In this document: positions 8,885 to 16,660 of the stretch, in pieces
How the letters are laid out: each line of letters starts with the position of its first letter
Numbering within the stretch: position 1 is the first letter of the stretch
DNA from: Streptomyces sp. TG1A-8
GTDB lineage: Bacteria > Actinomycetota > Actinomycetes > Streptomycetales > Streptomycetaceae
Reading direction: 5' to 3'
DNA length: 64,000 nucleotides
NCBI RefSeq assembly: GCF_030499535.1
Contig: NZ_JASTLB010000001.1
Coordinates: 6,572,001 to 6,636,000 of the forward strand
The notes under the pieces: model-generated
What the model was told of the DNA's origin: nothing
Database searches by the model: none
Seen by the model: the letters and a program-made list of their open reading frames with translations, nothing else
Program-made: the position numbers and the translations under genes

Positions 8885-9730
8885 TCAGACCTCGCGCCAG
8901 CGCGCGTTGCACCAGGAGAAGACGCCGAACGCGGCCAGGCCGAACGCGATCAGGGCGAGCAGCCAGGGACCGGCGGGCAGGTCGCGGAAGGAACGCAGCG
9001 TGTCGTCCATGCCCTTGGCCTTGCCCGGCCGGTGCTGGACGGCGGCGACGATCGCGAACACGCCGGCGACGGCGAAGACGACGCCCCGCGCCGTGCCGCC
9101 CGTCACCCCGAAGAAGTCGGTGACTTGCCGGGCCCGGTGCGACATGGCCCCGGTCCGCAGCTTCTTGCGGAACTTCTTCCGCGCCGCCCGCACCGCGATC
9201 CACAGTCCGGCGGCCACCACGGCGGCACCGGCGACCCCGACGATCCACTCCCCGCCCGGCCACTTCAGGACCATGGCGGTGACGTCGTCGGTCTGCCGGT
9301 CGGAGGATCCGCTGCCGCTGCCCCGGTGCCCGGCCGCGTAGGAGAGCACCGAGTAGGAGACGAAGGCGTAGAAGACGAAGCGGGCCGCCGCCGCCGCCCG
9401 CTTGCGGGGCTTCCCGCCGTCCGGGCCGACCCCGCCGAACACCGCCTCCGACAGCCGCCACAGCGCCATGCCGGCGAGCGCGACCCCGACGGTCCACAGC
9501 ATCACCGAGCCCAGCGGCTTGGCGGCCAGCTCGCCGAGGGCACCTCCGCGGTCGGCCTGCTCACCGCCGCTGTCACCGCCGAAGGCGATCTGCAGGGCGA
9601 TGACGCCCACGAGTACGTAGATCAGTCCGCGGGCCGCGAAACCCGCCCGGGCCGCGACGGCCATCGCCGTGCTGTCGGCCGCGCGGCGGGCCCCGCCCCG
9701 CCCTGCCAGTGCCACTGACTGTGCATCCAT
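8885..9730 (-). CDS. DUF1206 domain-containing membrane protein
   Basis: 281 residues starting MDAQSVALAGRGG. The sequence has six predicted membrane helices arranged as three pairs, each introduced by a motif like ARAGFAARGLIYVLVGVIA (repeated in variant form as TAAARFVFYAFVSY and FGVTGGTARGVVFAVAGVFA), which is the repeat structure of DUF1206. The function is unknown. The divergent phosphatase operon begins about 210 bp away, so the two share an upstream region. Confidence 0.88.
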   Translation of the reverse strand: MDAQSVALAGRGGARRAADSTAMAVAARAGFAARGLIYVLVGVIALQIAFGGDSGGEQADRGGALGELAAKPLGSVMLWTVGVALAGMALWRLSEAVFGGVGPDGGKPRKRAAAAARFVFYAFVSYSVLSYAAGHRGSGSGSSDRQTDDVTAMVLKWPGGEWIVGVAGAAVVAAGLWIAVRAARKKFRKKLRTGAMSHRARQVTDFFGVTGGTARGVVFAVAGVFAIVAAVQHRPGKAKGMDDTLRSFRDLPAGPWLLALIAFGLAAFGVFSWCNARWREV

Positions 9731-9943
9731 ACCTCGCCGATGCCCCCGCACCCGCGCCCGACACCTGTTCGAGCGCCGGCCGCTCCGCGGCCGGCGGCGG
9801 CGCGGTTCCCGCGCCGGCCGGACCGCCGGGCGGCGGTGCACGGCGCCCGGGGCGGGGGCGGCCGTCCGACGGAGGCGCTTGCTTCTGGTGGACGGATGCG
9901 CAACTGTTGCCGTACGACACCTATTTTCCAGTACAGGAAGGTG

Positions 9944-11644
9944 GTGGGGTGCGCACGACGCGTGCCTCCGCTTGTGTGTGCTCTCCGAGGTTCCCCGGCA
10001 GACTCCCGCGACGCCTCGGCCAGTGTCGGGGCGACGTGGGGCAGCGCCCCCTGTCCCGTCCTGGTCGTCGACCGGCACGGTGGCGTGATCCAGGTCAACG
10101 AGGCCGCGCGGTCCCTCCTGCCGGGCGCATCCAGCGGCGACCGGCTCCACGACGTCGTCCCGGCCTGGCTGTCCGACGCCCACCGGCACATCGCCCACGG
10201 ACTGCGCAGCACCTCGGCCGGCCCGCTGGCCGGAGTCATCGACGAACGCGTCTTCGAAGCCCACCCCTCCCCGTCCACCGGCGGCGACGTGGTGTGGTGG
10301 CTGGTCGACGACACCGACCGGCGCCTCGCCGAGAAGGCGCTGCACAGCGCCCAGGAGCGGTCGAACGTCCTGGCCGAGGTCTCCAGCAGGCTCCTGTCGA
10401 CCCTGAACGTGCCCCGCTGCACGGAGGTGGCCGCGTCCATGGCCGCGGAGCACCTGGCCGACACCGCGGTGCTCGTCGCTCCGCCGCACGGACGGCGCTA
10501 CCCCCTGACCTACGCCCGGCGCGGCATGCCCGTCACCCAGGTGACGCGGGCCATCGACCCCGGCGGCGTGCCCGGTCTCGCCGAGGCACTGCAGGGGCTC
10601 CCCCCGGTCCCGGCACGCTGGATCAACCCCGACGACCTTCCCGACTGGCTGCTGCCGGAGGCGTCCGCGGGCCCGGTCGGCTCGGTCATCGTCGCCCCGC
10701 TACCCGGGCACGGCGTGCCGGCCGGCGCGCTGGTCCTGCTGCGCTCCAGCACCGAGCGGTCCTTCTCCGAGGGCGAGGAGGTGTTCGCCCGCCTGTTCGC
10801 CGCACGGGCGGGGTCCGCCCTGTCCGCGGCCCGCCTGTACACCGAACAGGCCGCCATCACCACCACGCTGATGCGCGAACTGCTCCCGCCCGTGCTGCGC
10901 GGCGTGCACGGCGTGGAGTACGCGGCGGGCTACCGCCCCGCCCTGGACCACGAACGGATCGGCGGCGACTTCTACGACCTCCACCCCGGTGCCGATCCCG
11001 CCCAGGAGACCTTCGTCGTGCTCGGCGACGTCGCGGGCAAGGGACTGGACGCCGCCGTGCTGACCGGCAAGATCCGCAACACGCTGCACGCGCTGCTGCC
11101 CCTGGCCGCCGACCACCAGCGGATCCTGGAACTGCTCAACGGCGCCCTGCTCAGCTCCCACCACACCCGCTTCGCCACGCTCGTGCTGGCCTCGGTGCGC
11201 CGGCGGGCCGGCCGGGTGCACCTGCGGCTGACCGGGGCCGGCCACCTGCCGCCGCTGATCGTCCGCCGCAGCGGCGACATCGAGACGGTCCCCGTGCAGG
11301 GCACCCTGGTCGGCGCCCTGCCGGCGGTGCCGGCGCGCACGGTCGAGACGACCCTCGCCCCCGGCGAGACATGCCTGCTCTACACCGACGGCATCACCGA
11401 GGCCCGCGGCGGCCCGCTGGGCGACGAGTTCTTCGGGGAGGCCCGCCTCGGGCGCGTGCTGGCCGAGTGCGTCGGCATGCCGGCGGAGGCGGTCGTGGAA
11501 CGCGTCCAGATGCTCGCGGCGCAGTGGCTGGGACCGGGCTGTCACGACGACATGGCGGCCCTCGCCATCGGCGCCCCGAAGGCCGGCCGGCTCTCGATCG
11601 TCGACGGGCACGTCCGCCACGCGCAGTCCAGGAGGAGAAGGTGA
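9944..11644 (+). CDS. PAS-GAF-PP2C (SpoIIE-type) serine phosphatase
   Basis: About 566 residues. Order of domains: a PAS-like sensor with PCPVLVVDRHGGVIQVNEAAR (roughly residues 25-120), a GAF domain (about 130-300, with ADTAVLVAPP and VGSVIVAPLPG), then a PP2C/SpoIIE phosphatase (about 320-550) showing the metal-binding aspartates in RIGGDFYDL, VLGDVAGKGLDAA and the late GCHDDMAALAI. Such proteins dephosphorylate STAS anti-sigma antagonists. The start is uncertain: GTG codons at 9941, 9944, 9962 and 9974 are all in frame, and the AGGAAG at 9935-9940 is too close to the first two and too far from the others. The stop overlaps the next start (GTGA), so the trio 9944-13106 is one translation unit. 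Confidence 0.88.
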   Translation: MGCARRVPPLVCALRGSPADSRDASASVGATWGSAPCPVLVVDRHGGVIQVNEAARSLLPGASSGDRLHDVVPAWLSDAHRHIAHGLRSTSAGPLAGVIDERVFEAHPSPSTGGDVVWWLVDDTDRRLAEKALHSAQERSNVLAEVSSRLLSTLNVPRCTEVAASMAAEHLADTAVLVAPPHGRRYPLTYARRGMPVTQVTRAIDPGGVPGLAEALQGLPPVPARWINPDDLPDWLLPEASAGPVGSVIVAPLPGHGVPAGALVLLRSSTERSFSEGEEVFARLFAARAGSALSAARLYTEQAAITTTLMRELLPPVLRGVHGVEYAAGYRPALDHERIGGDFYDLHPGADPAQETFVVLGDVAGKGLDAAVLTGKIRNTLHALLPLAADHQRILELLNGALLSSHHTRFATLVLASVRRRAGRVHLRLTGAGHLPPLIVRRSGDIETVPVQGTLVGALPAVPARTVETTLAPGETCLLYTDGITEARGGPLGDEFFGEARLGRVLAECVGMPAEAVVERVQMLAAQWLGPGCHDDMAALAIGAPKAGRLSIVDGHVRHAQSRRRR

Positions 11645-12726
11645 CCCGCTCCGTCACGGTTGCGACGCACCGCGAACGGCTGTGGGAGGCGGTGACCGCC
11701 GGCGACGAGTACGCCGCCGTCGATGCCGTCCGCGACGCGCTGGACGAGGGGATCGACGAGGAGAGCCTCCTGCTCGACGTGATCGCCCGGGTGCAGGAGA
11801 AGGCCGGACTGGAATGGGCGGCCGACCGCCTCACCGTCGCCCAGGAGCACGCCGCCACCGCCATCAACGAGCGGGTCGTCGCCGCGCTCGCGCACCGGGA
11901 CCGGGAGGGCGAGGGCGGCGCCGGTCACCGCGGGCGGCTGACCGTCAGCTGCGTGGACGGGGAATGGCACGCCTTCCCCGCCCGGCTGGTCACCGAGGTG
12001 CTGCGCACGCGCGGTTGGCGGGTCGACTACCTCGGCGCCCAGACGCCCACACCGCACCTGATCGCCCACCTGCACCACACCGATCCGCAGGCCGTGCTGC
12101 TGTCGGGCTCCCTGCCCACCCACCTGCCGACGGCGCACACGGCCATCACCGCCTGCCGGGCCATCGGCGTCCCCGTGCTGGCCGGGGGCCGGGCCTTCGG
12201 CGCAGACGGCCGGTACGCACGGGCGCTGGGGGCCGACCGCTGGGCCGCCGACGCCCGCGGCGCGGCCGCCGTGCTCGAAGCCGGTCTCCCGCGGCCCGCA
12301 CCGACGGCGGTGCGGCAGGTGATGGACGACCTGCCGCACCTGGCCGACCAGGAGTACACCCTGGTCGTCCACTCCCGCGGCCGGCTGGTGAAGCAGACCC
12401 TCGCGGACCTGGAGGAATCGTTTCCCGCCATCCGCGGCTACAGCGACGCCCAGCGGGAGCGGACCGCCGAGGACGTGGCCCACGTCATCGGCTTCCTCAC
12501 CACCGCCCTCTACGTGGACGACGCCCAGGTCTTCACCGGCTTCCTCGGCTGGAGGGCCGGCATCCTCAAGGCGCGGAAGGTGCCGGCGCGCTCCCTGCTG
12601 GGCGCACTGGACTCCCTGGCCGGCCAGCTGCACGACTTCCCCCGCTCCCTGCACCTGATCCGGGACGGGACGGCCGTCCTGCGCGCCCGCTCCGCCCACC
12701 CCGCCCCCGACACCCACGGCGTATGA
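11641..12726 (+). CDS. Cobalamin-binding protein with CarH/LitR-type photosensor motif, no DNA-binding domain
   Basis: 361 residues from a GTG preceded by AGGAGGAGAAG. Residues ~10-90 form a helical cap and contain W59, then nine residues, then E69-H70: the W-x9-EH motif that covers adenosylcobalamin in CarH and LitR photoreceptors. A Rossmann B12 domain follows, with an E-x-H (GEWH, His110 as likely lower cobalt ligand; the family glycine is proline here), the SGSL loop and a GG pair (VLAGGRAFG). Residues ~220-350 are a further helical domain I do not recognise (contains DDAQVFTGFLGWRAGILKARKVP). There is no MerR domain, so it cannot act as CarH does on DNA. Sitting between a SpoIIE-type phosphatase and a STAS protein with GTGA and ATGA overlaps, it may transmit a light or B12 signal into partner switching; that is inference. 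Confidence 0.85.
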   Translation: MTRSVTVATHRERLWEAVTAGDEYAAVDAVRDALDEGIDEESLLLDVIARVQEKAGLEWAADRLTVAQEHAATAINERVVAALAHRDREGEGGAGHRGRLTVSCVDGEWHAFPARLVTEVLRTRGWRVDYLGAQTPTPHLIAHLHHTDPQAVLLSGSLPTHLPTAHTAITACRAIGVPVLAGGRAFGADGRYARALGADRWAADARGAAAVLEAGLPRPAPTAVRQVMDDLPHLADQEYTLVVHSRGRLVKQTLADLEESFPAIRGYSDAQRERTAEDVAHVIGFLTTALYVDDAQVFTGFLGWRAGILKARKVPARSLLGALDSLAGQLHDFPRSLHLIRDGTAVLRARSAHPAPDTHGV

Positions 12727-13106
12727 CCGCACAGCCAATCAACGAATTCGCCCTGCGGCTCGTCGGCGAGCCGACCGCACTGACCGTGCACATCACCGGG
12801 GAGGTCGGCTACGACACCGGTGACGACCTGGTGCACGCGGTCGTCGACCACCTCGGGGGCCACCCGGGCCTGCACGAGGTGCGGCTCGACTTCCGCGACC
12901 TGACGTGGATCGACTCCTCGGGGCTCTCCGCCCTGCTGCTGGTCCACCGGCGCACCAGTGCCGCCGGAGCCGCCCTGCGCCTGGACCACCTCCCCGGCTT
13001 CCTGCAGCACCGGTTGCGTCTCACGGGCGTCCTCGACCACCTCACCGCGCCCGTGGCCCCCGCCCGCGGCGAGGACGAGGACGCCCGGCGGGCGGGCGCC
13101 ACCTGA
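12723..13106 (+). CDS. STAS-domain protein (anti-sigma factor antagonist)
   Basis: 127 residues, start ATGA overlapping the stop of the cobalamin-binding protein. It has a single STAS domain with strand LTVHITGEVGYDTGDDL and the intact phosphorylation motif WIDSSGLSALLLVHRR. The proximity to a PP2C phosphatase suggests it is the substrate of that enzyme: dephosphorylation at the serine of DSSG would let it bind its anti-sigma kinase. That kinase is not in the operon. The C-terminal ~20 residues are charged and probably disordered. Confidence 0.9.
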   Translation: MTAQPINEFALRLVGEPTALTVHITGEVGYDTGDDLVHAVVDHLGGHPGLHEVRLDFRDLTWIDSSGLSALLLVHRRTSAAGAALRLDHLPGFLQHRLRLTGVLDHLTAPVAPARGEDEDARRAGAT

Positions 13107-13131
13107 CCGGGCCGCCCCGCGCCCCGGCCCG

Positions 13132-14319
13132 TCAGAAGGCGTACCGGACGCGCAGCCAGGGGGCGTGGGCCGCGACCAGCCCGCGCAGGACCTGCAAGGC
13201 GTCCGCCTTGACGCGGTTGCCGTAGCGGACGTTCAGCGCGCCGTTCTCCGACCGCTTGCGCTGCTGCAGGTCCGGCTGCCACAGCACGTCCTCGGCGCGG
13301 GGATGCCAGCCGAGGTTGACCTCGTGCAGGTCCTGGTTGTGGGTGAGCATGATCACCTCGGCCGCCGCCTGCCGCCTGACCCGCTCGGGCAGGACGTCGT
13401 CGAGGTGCCGCAGCAGTTCCGCCCAGGCGTCCCGCCAGCCCGGGCGCAGGACGACGGGGGAGAGGTTGAAGTGCACCTCGTACCCCGCGTCGAGGAAGTC
13501 GGCCGCGGCGGCGATCCGCTCGGTCACCGGCGAGGTGCGGATGTCCAGCAGCCGGGAGTCCTCGCCGGGCATGAGTGAGAAGCGGACACGGGTCCGGCCG
13601 CGCGGGTCGAGGGCCAGCAGGTCGGGGTTGACGAACTTGGTGGCGAAGGACGCCTTCGCGGTGGGCCACCGGCGGAACGCGTGCACCAGATCGGCGGTGT
13701 TGTCGCAGATCAGCGCGTCCACCGAGCAGTCGCCGTTCTCCCCGATGTCGTAGACCCAGGCCGAGTCGTCGCACTGGTTGGGTTCGCGCTTGGGACCTTG
13801 CCGGGTGATGTGCCGTCCCAGGTGGGCGATGATCGCCTCGATGTTCGTGAACACGGTGACGGGGTTGGCGTACCCCTTGCGGCGCGGGACGTAGCAGTAG
13901 GCGCACGCCATGGCGCACCCGTTGGACGGACCCGGGGCGATCCAGTCGGCGGACCGGCCGTTCGGCCGCGTGACCAGCGACTTCTTCTCGCCGAGGACGA
14001 GTGTCTCGCCCTTGACGCGCACCCACCGCTCCACGTTGCCCTCGTTGCCGTGCAGACCCGGGACGCGCCAGTGGGAGTCGACCTCCACGACGCGCGCGTC
14101 CGGGAACCGGGCGAGGACCTGCCGGCCGCGCGGCGAGGCCGCGGCGGCCGGCTCGGCGTAGACGGCCCGCACGGGCAGGAACCGGGCGGCGGCGGGGGAG
14201 TCGCGGAAGAGCGGGCCCGCACCGTGCGCCGGCCCGGGGCCCGGTGCCGCCGTGCCGAGCGCGTCGAGGCCGAACAGGGTGTCCGTGTCGCCGCCCGGGG
14301 CGGCTGAGGGATCCGGCAT
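13132..14319 (-). CDS. Spore photoproduct lyase-like radical SAM protein
   Basis: 395 residues from the ATG at 14319. The radical SAM cysteine motif CxxxCxxC is clear in SNGCAMACAYCYVPRRKG, followed by TVFTNIEAII and the family segments NQCDDSAWVYDIGENGDCSVDALI, FATKFVN and EVIMLTHNQDLHEVNLGWHPRAEDVLW. These match the spore-photoproduct-lyase-like family found widely in Streptomyces. Bacillus SplB repairs the spore thymine dimer; whether the streptomycete branch does the same is not shown. It converges on the B12/STAS operon with only 25 bp between stop codons. Confidence 0.85.
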   Translation of the reverse strand: MPDPSAAPGGDTDTLFGLDALGTAAPGPGPAHGAGPLFRDSPAAARFLPVRAVYAEPAAAASPRGRQVLARFPDARVVEVDSHWRVPGLHGNEGNVERWVRVKGETLVLGEKKSLVTRPNGRSADWIAPGPSNGCAMACAYCYVPRRKGYANPVTVFTNIEAIIAHLGRHITRQGPKREPNQCDDSAWVYDIGENGDCSVDALICDNTADLVHAFRRWPTAKASFATKFVNPDLLALDPRGRTRVRFSLMPGEDSRLLDIRTSPVTERIAAAADFLDAGYEVHFNLSPVVLRPGWRDAWAELLRHLDDVLPERVRRQAAAEVIMLTHNQDLHEVNLGWHPRAEDVLWQPDLQQRKRSENGALNVRYGNRVKADALQVLRGLVAAHAPWLRVRYAF

Positions 14320-14626
14320 GGGTGCTCCGGTCGGGGTCTTGCGGGAGGTCCGGAAGGGGCCGGCGCCCGGTCGGGCGGGCGGGGCCGCCCTCCACTGTAG
14401 GCGCCCGCACGCCGTGGGCGCGTCCCGCGCGGACGGCGGCGCCCGCACGCCGCCGCCGGCGCGTGAGGCGGCCGACGCCTGACGTCACCGGCCCGCCGGC
14501 GCCGTGGACGTGCCCCGGACGCCTGCCCCGCCGTATCGCGGGCAGACGGGGACAAGAAGGACTCTCCGTGCCGGCTCCCCGGACGTCCGGGTGGACCGGC
14601 CCCAGCAGCGCGACGAGGAGGAACCA
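14320..14626. other. Non-coding stretch between the SPL-like gene and the small-protein cluster
   Basis: About 300 bp, very GC-rich, upstream of both the leftward radical SAM gene and the rightward small genes, so it should hold divergent promoters. I see no convincing -35/-10 pair or inverted repeat. The only clear signal is the GAGGAGG ribosome binding site at its right end. Confidence 0.4.
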
Positions 14627-14725
14627 GTGAACGTGATGTCTCCGTGTGCCTCGGCCGTCTCGGCGACGGTGCGGGTGACCCGACCGCGGTCGACGGGGCG
14701 GACGACCGTCCGGTGCGCCTCATGA
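14627..14725 (+). CDS. Possible 32-residue leader peptide/small protein
   Basis: A GTG at 14627 follows GAGGAGGAACCA, one of the strongest ribosome binding sites in this part of the window. The frame encodes a 32-residue basic peptide with two cysteines (VNVMSPCASAVSATV and so on) and its TGA overlaps the ATG of the next small gene in ATGA. The strong site plus overlap argue that it is translated and couples translation to the membrane protein. No homologue is recognised, and it may be a leader without its own function. Confidence 0.4.
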   Translation: MNVMSPCASAVSATVRVTRPRSTGRTTVRCAS

Positions 14726-14976
14726 CGCGCTCCCACGGCGTGCGGCGACGGCGCCGTCCCTCCCCCCTGCCGGCCCGGATCCTGCGGTGGACGCCATGGC
14801 TGTACGGGCCGTTCTTCGTGCTCACGGCCGTACTGCTGGTGTCCGCCCTCGCCACCGGGGCCCACCCCCGCACCGTGCTCGCCTACACCTTCCAGGCCAT
14901 CCTGTGGGCCGCGCTCCTGACGCTGACCCGGACCGAACTGCAGCGTGACGGGCAGGGGCGACACCACCGCCCGTAG
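14722..14976 (+). CDS. Small membrane protein, two predicted helices
   Basis: 84 residues from the ATG at 14722: a basic N-terminus (SHGVRRRRRPSPLPARI), a first hydrophobic helix (WLYGPFFVLTAVLLVSALATG) and a second (VLAYTFQAILWAALLTLT), then a polar tail ending RHHRP. The basic start predicts a cytoplasmic N-terminus. A GTG at 14644 in the same frame would give a longer version but has no ribosome binding site; the ATGA overlap with the upstream peptide supports the shorter form. Family not recognised. Confidence 0.6.
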   Translation: MTRSHGVRRRRRPSPLPARILRWTPWLYGPFFVLTAVLLVSALATGAHPRTVLAYTFQAILWAALLTLTRTELQRDGQGRHHRP

Positions 14977-15085
14977 CCGTCCCGGCAGGGCGCGGCGCCC
15001 GCCCCGCCGTGAGCCCGTCGTCGCGCGTGCGTGCGAACCCGCCCGGCGGGCATACGAGCCCCACCCGACGGAAGGAGTCCGTTCC

Positions 15086-15253
15086 ATGCTCGGCATCGTG
15101 GCGGCAGTGCTGTTCTTCATCGCGTTCCTGATCAACGCGGCCGACATCAGTACCAATGACGTCTTCTCGTCCGGCAACGTCATGCTCCTCGGCCTGACCG
15201 CGCTGGCCCTGCACGTGGCGGGGATCGGGTCCGCCTGGTCCCGCAGACGCTGA
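15086..15253 (+). CDS. Small hydrophobic membrane protein (55 aa)
   Basis: A strong GGAAGGAG lies 8-10 nt before the ATG at 15086. The product has two membrane helices (LGIVAAVLFFIAFLIN and NVMLLGLTALALHVAGIG) joined by a short polar loop with ADISTNDVFSSG and ends with a basic anchor WSRRR. Small proteins of this kind are common in Streptomyces; no function can be given. The stop codon is inside the first arm of a terminator-like hairpin. Confidence 0.75.
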   Translation: MLGIVAAVLFFIAFLINAADISTNDVFSSGNVMLLGLTALALHVAGIGSAWSRRR

Positions 15254-15291
15254 CCGGCCGCACGGCGGGCGGCCGGTGACGGGATGTCACC
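15253..15291. terminator. Two adjacent hairpins after the small membrane protein
   Basis: ACCGGCCGC (15253-15261) pairs with GCGGCCGGT (15269-15277) over a 7-nt loop, and GGTGAC (15275-15280) pairs with GTCACC (15286-15291) over a 5-nt loop. The first arm starts at the stop codon. There is no U tract, as usual for streptomycete terminators. Confidence 0.6.
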
Positions 15292-15497
15292 GGTCGCCCT
15301 TTTCGCTGCCCGCGCCGGCCGGCGCGGGCGGCCGAGACCGGTGAAATTGCCGGTGCCCGTGCGGGCCCCCGCGCCGACAGTGACAGGGCCAGTCAGCCGG
15401 CGGCGCCCGTCGCGACGGCCCGGGGCACCTGTCCCGAGCCGTCATCCGCATGCCATCCGAACGGGGCGGCCCGCCACGACAGAGAGGACGACCCGTC

Positions 15498-16439
15498 GTG
15501 CAGCACCCGCAGCCCAGCACCGCCCCCAGCACCCCGTCCCCGGCCGCGCCCGCCACCGGCCGCCGGCGCACGGGCCGGCTCGCCGGCGCCGCCGCGGCCC
15601 TCGCCGCCGCCGTCGCGCTCACCACGCTCTCCGGTCCGGGCGCCCACGCGGCGGGCAACCCCTACGAGCGCGGCCCGGCGCCGACCAACGCGAGCATCGA
15701 GGCGCTCCGCGGCCCGTACGCCGTCTCCCAGACCACCGTCTCCCCGCTCTCCGTCACCGGCTTCGGCGGCGGGACCGTGTACTACCCGACCAGCACCGGC
15801 GACGGCACCTTCGGCGCCGTCGCCGTCTCGCCCGGCTACACCGGCACCCAGTCCTCCATCTCCTGGCTGGGCCCCCGCCTCGCCTCCCAGGGCTTCGTCG
15901 TGTTCACCATCGACACGCTCACCACGCTGGACCAGCCCGACTCCCGGGGGCGCCAGCTGCTCGCCGCGCTGGACTACCTCACCTCGGCCAGTTCGGTGCG
16001 CGGCCGGATCGACAGCAGCCGCCTCGGCGTCATGGGGCACTCCATGGGCGGCGGCGGCACCCTGGAGGCGGCCAAGTCCCGCCCGTCGCTCCAGGCGGCG
16101 ATCCCGCTGACCCCGTGGAACCTGGACAAGACCTGGCCCGAGGTGCGCACGCCCACCCTGATCGTGGGCGCCGACGGCGACACGATCGCGCCCGTCGCGA
16201 GTCACGCCCAGCCCTTCTACACCACCCTGCCCTCGTCGCTGGACCGCGCCTACCTGGAGCTGAACAACGCCACCCACTTCACGCCGAACTCGTCGAACAC
16301 GACGATCGCGAAGTACAGCATCTCCTGGCTGAAGCGGTTCATCGACGACGACACCCGCTACGAGCAGTTCCTGTGCCCGCTGCCGCAGCCGGGCCCGACG
16401 ATCGAGGAGTACCGGGGCAACTGCCCGCACACCTCCTGA
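15498..16439 (+). CDS. Secreted cutinase / PET-hydrolase-type polyester esterase
   Basis: 313 residues from the GTG at 15498. A twin-arginine-poor but basic signal peptide ([31 protein letters not shown]) is probably cut near residue 51. The mature part follows the Thermobifida cutinase TfCut2 almost motif by motif: start [68 protein letters not shown] and a C-terminal pair of cysteines. By alignment in my head the triad is Ser182, Asp228, His260, and the aromatic clamp Tyr114/Trp207 is kept. The family hydrolyses cutin and synthetic polyesters including PET; activity on any one polymer is inference. The gene stands alone, with its own upstream region of ~200 bp. Confidence 0.92.
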   Translation: MQHPQPSTAPSTPSPAAPATGRRRTGRLAGAAAALAAAVALTTLSGPGAHAAGNPYERGPAPTNASIEALRGPYAVSQTTVSPLSVTGFGGGTVYYPTSTGDGTFGAVAVSPGYTGTQSSISWLGPRLASQGFVVFTIDTLTTLDQPDSRGRQLLAALDYLTSASSVRGRIDSSRLGVMGHSMGGGGTLEAAKSRPSLQAAIPLTPWNLDKTWPEVRTPTLIVGADGDTIAPVASHAQPFYTTLPSSLDRAYLELNNATHFTPNSSNTTIAKYSISWLKRFIDDDTRYEQFLCPLPQPGPTIEEYRGNCPHTS

Positions 16440-16660
16440 CCGCACCGGGCCGCCGCGCCGGACAGTGGCGGCCGCGCCGCGCACGACGGCCGCCGGGGCC
16501 GTGCCGGCGCCCGGCCGGCGACCGCGGCCCCCCCGGGCGCCGGCACACCGCCACCTCCGCACGGGTGCGGCGAAAGCGCAGGTGGTGCGGTGACCCACCG
16601 GTCCGGGCGGCGCGGAAAACCGGCTTCCGCGCGCGTCCGGCCGTCCCTAACGTGGCGGGA

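Noticed and set aside
9709..12726. Open frame of 1005 codons running across the phosphatase and into the B12 protein gene
   Set aside because: Only the part from 11641 has domain similarity and proper codon bias. The upstream part is an arginine/proline-rich shadow of the phosphatase gene.
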